The position numbers were made by a program, and so were the translations under genes. From positions 1-5,954 of the forward strand of contig JAEZMP010000350.1 in assembly GCA_023442215.1 (NCBI GenBank): a DNA stretch of 5,954 nucleotides, given 5' to 3'. This DNA is from Pseudomonadota bacterium. GTDB lineage: Bacteria; Pseudomonadota; Alphaproteobacteria; Rhizobiales; Segnochrobactraceae. Under the pieces are notes generated by a model. That model ran no database searches. It was not told the origin of the DNA and was given only the letters and a program-made list of their open reading frames with translations. This document shows, in pieces, positions 4,936 to 5,954 of the stretch; position 1 is the first letter of the stretch; the number at the start of each line of letters is the position of its first letter.

Positions 4936-5954
4936 TCATGCCGCTTTCAGGAGCGGCATCGGCTCGGGCCCGTGGAAGGGCGGAGCCTCCGGAAACAGGG
5001 TGCAGCGGAGCGATACCAGGGCCAGGCGGACCCGCGCGGCCGCCGGGGAGCCACGGGTTGCCAGAATGGCTTCGAGGGCGGCGTCCAGTGCCGTCAGCAG
5101 CGAACCGGCGCTTTCGGCCGCCCCGGTGCCGGTCTTGTGCCCGGCGAGTGCGCTGTAATAGGTGCCGACAGCGGCCAGCGCCGCCTCGACGGCCTCGCCG
5201 ACCGCACCAGGGAGCGCGTCGCGGTGCGCCCGAAGGTCGATGATGTTGAGGCCGTTGCGCAGGTCGCGCACGAGGTCCGTGCCGGCGACGTCTGAGCTGG
5301 CGGGGATGGCGGCGAGCCGGGGCGCCAGCAGGCCGAAGCGGTCGAGCATCCGGTAAAGCAGGGCATCGAACGCGGCGGCGCGGTCGCCGGGCCGGGTCAG
5401 GTCGGCGGCGGCGACAATGTCGGTCCACCCGGCCCGCACGAGCCGTCTCGCGCTCCATTCCGCCCCGACGGAGCGCACCAGCGAGGTGACGCAGGCCGCA
5501 GCGACGATGCCGACCACCGTGGCGAGGTTGGAATTGAGGAACGAGCCGAGATCGTAGGTCGCCCGCGACTGGAGCATCAGCATGTAGGGAAGATTGACGC
5601 ACAGCACCATGCCGAGCAGGAAGCGCGAGGGAATCGCGAGCAGGATGCCGGCGGGCACGAGGAACAGGCCGAGGATGAGAACGAGCGGCAGGAAGCCGTC
5701 GACCAGCGGCATCACCGCGAACTCGAACACGAAGGCCGCGCCGATCACGAGCAGCAGCAGCCAGCAGAACTTCTTCATCACCGGGACGGGGTCGTCCATG
5801 GTGGCGAACAGGCAGCAGAAGATGCCGGCCATCATCGCCGCGGCGCCGCCCTGCGGCCAGCCGGTGGCGATCCAGAACGCCGTCGTCAGGCAGGTCGCAA
5901 GCACGACGGAGAAGCCGGACAGCAGCGCCATGCCCCAGTCGCGGTGCATCGGGC
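4936..5954 (-). CDS. FUSC-family (AaeB-like) efflux membrane protein, 5' partial
   Basis: This is the inner-membrane transport component of an aromatic-acid-type efflux pump. Only the C-terminal half is present: the frame is open to the right edge, and full-length relatives have about 650-700 residues. The ATG at 5949 is internal, because HRDW followed by membrane helices is the start of the second half of FUSC proteins. Counting from that Met, membrane segments fall near residues 8-28, 34-50, 61-80, 86-106, 111-126 and 141-158. GWPQGGAAAMMAGI (30-43), which contains the TGWP-type loop, precedes the second. Residues 160-337 form a soluble, Ala- and Arg-rich helical cytoplasmic tail. The TGA at 4936-4938 overlaps an in-frame ATG of the DUF1656 gene and lies 8 nt before its preferred start. 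The gene order FUSC, DUF1656, HlyD is the standard arrangement for this pump class. The substrate is not determinable here; relatives export hydroxybenzoate and similar acids. Confidence 0.9.
   Translation of the reverse strand, partial: PMHRDWGMALLSGFSVVLATCLTTAFWIATGWPQGGAAAMMAGIFCCLFATMDDPVPVMKKFCWLLLLVIGAAFVFEFAVMPLVDGFLPLVLILGLFLVPAGILLAIPSRFLLGMVLCVNLPYMLMLQSRATYDLGSFLNSNLATVVGIVAAACVTSLVRSVGAEWSARRLVRAGWTDIVAAADLTRPGDRAAAFDALLYRMLDRFGLLAPRLAAIPASSDVAGTDLVRDLRNGLNIIDLRAHRDALPGAVGEAVEAALAAVGTYYSALAGHKTGTGAAESAGSLLTALDAALEAILATRGSPAAARVRLALVSLRCTLFPEAPPFHGPEPMPLLKAA

Overview
The window comes from a GC-rich bacterial chromosome. Codons end mostly in G or C, genes are tightly packed, and the gene families present are common in Alphaproteobacteria, perhaps Hyphomicrobiales. 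That taxonomic placement is an inference from composition and gene content; no rRNA or other marker gene is present. I see no tRNA, rRNA, CRISPR array, insertion sequence or phage gene.

Layout: two genes on the + strand (2-2390) converge with four genes on the - strand (2460-5954). The + strand side holds the 3' three quarters of a sugar-type (CUT1, MalK/UgpC-like) ABC transporter ATPase, then a 163-bp gap with two potential hairpins, then a complete class III (omega) aminotransferase that depends on pyridoxal phosphate. The 69-bp convergent gap contains a 14-bp hairpin that fits transcription termination for the + strand genes.

Reading leftwards from the right edge, the - strand side holds the C-terminal half of a FUSC/AaeB-type membrane protein, a small DUF1656/AaeX-type membrane protein and an AaeA/HlyD-type membrane fusion protein. 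These form one tightly coupled efflux operon: the last junction is an ATGA overlap and the first is an ATGA overlap or an 8-nt gap. In related systems the trio exports aromatic acids or similar organic anions. A 231-bp spacer with a candidate extended -10 promoter then leads to a separate YbjJ-like major facilitator transporter on the same strand.

How the genes work together: the ATPase would power import of a small solute and the transaminase could process an amino group from it, but only proximity and shared strand support that link. The FUSC-DUF1656-HlyD trio would export a compound across the inner membrane and periplasm. The MFS protein is probably an independent transporter whose substrate cannot be read from the sequence. 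I do not find convincing evidence of a new kind of system. The most distinctive local features are a 15-bp tandem duplication that repeats the stop codon of the HlyD gene in frame, the strong convergent hairpin, and active-site substitutions in the aminotransferase.
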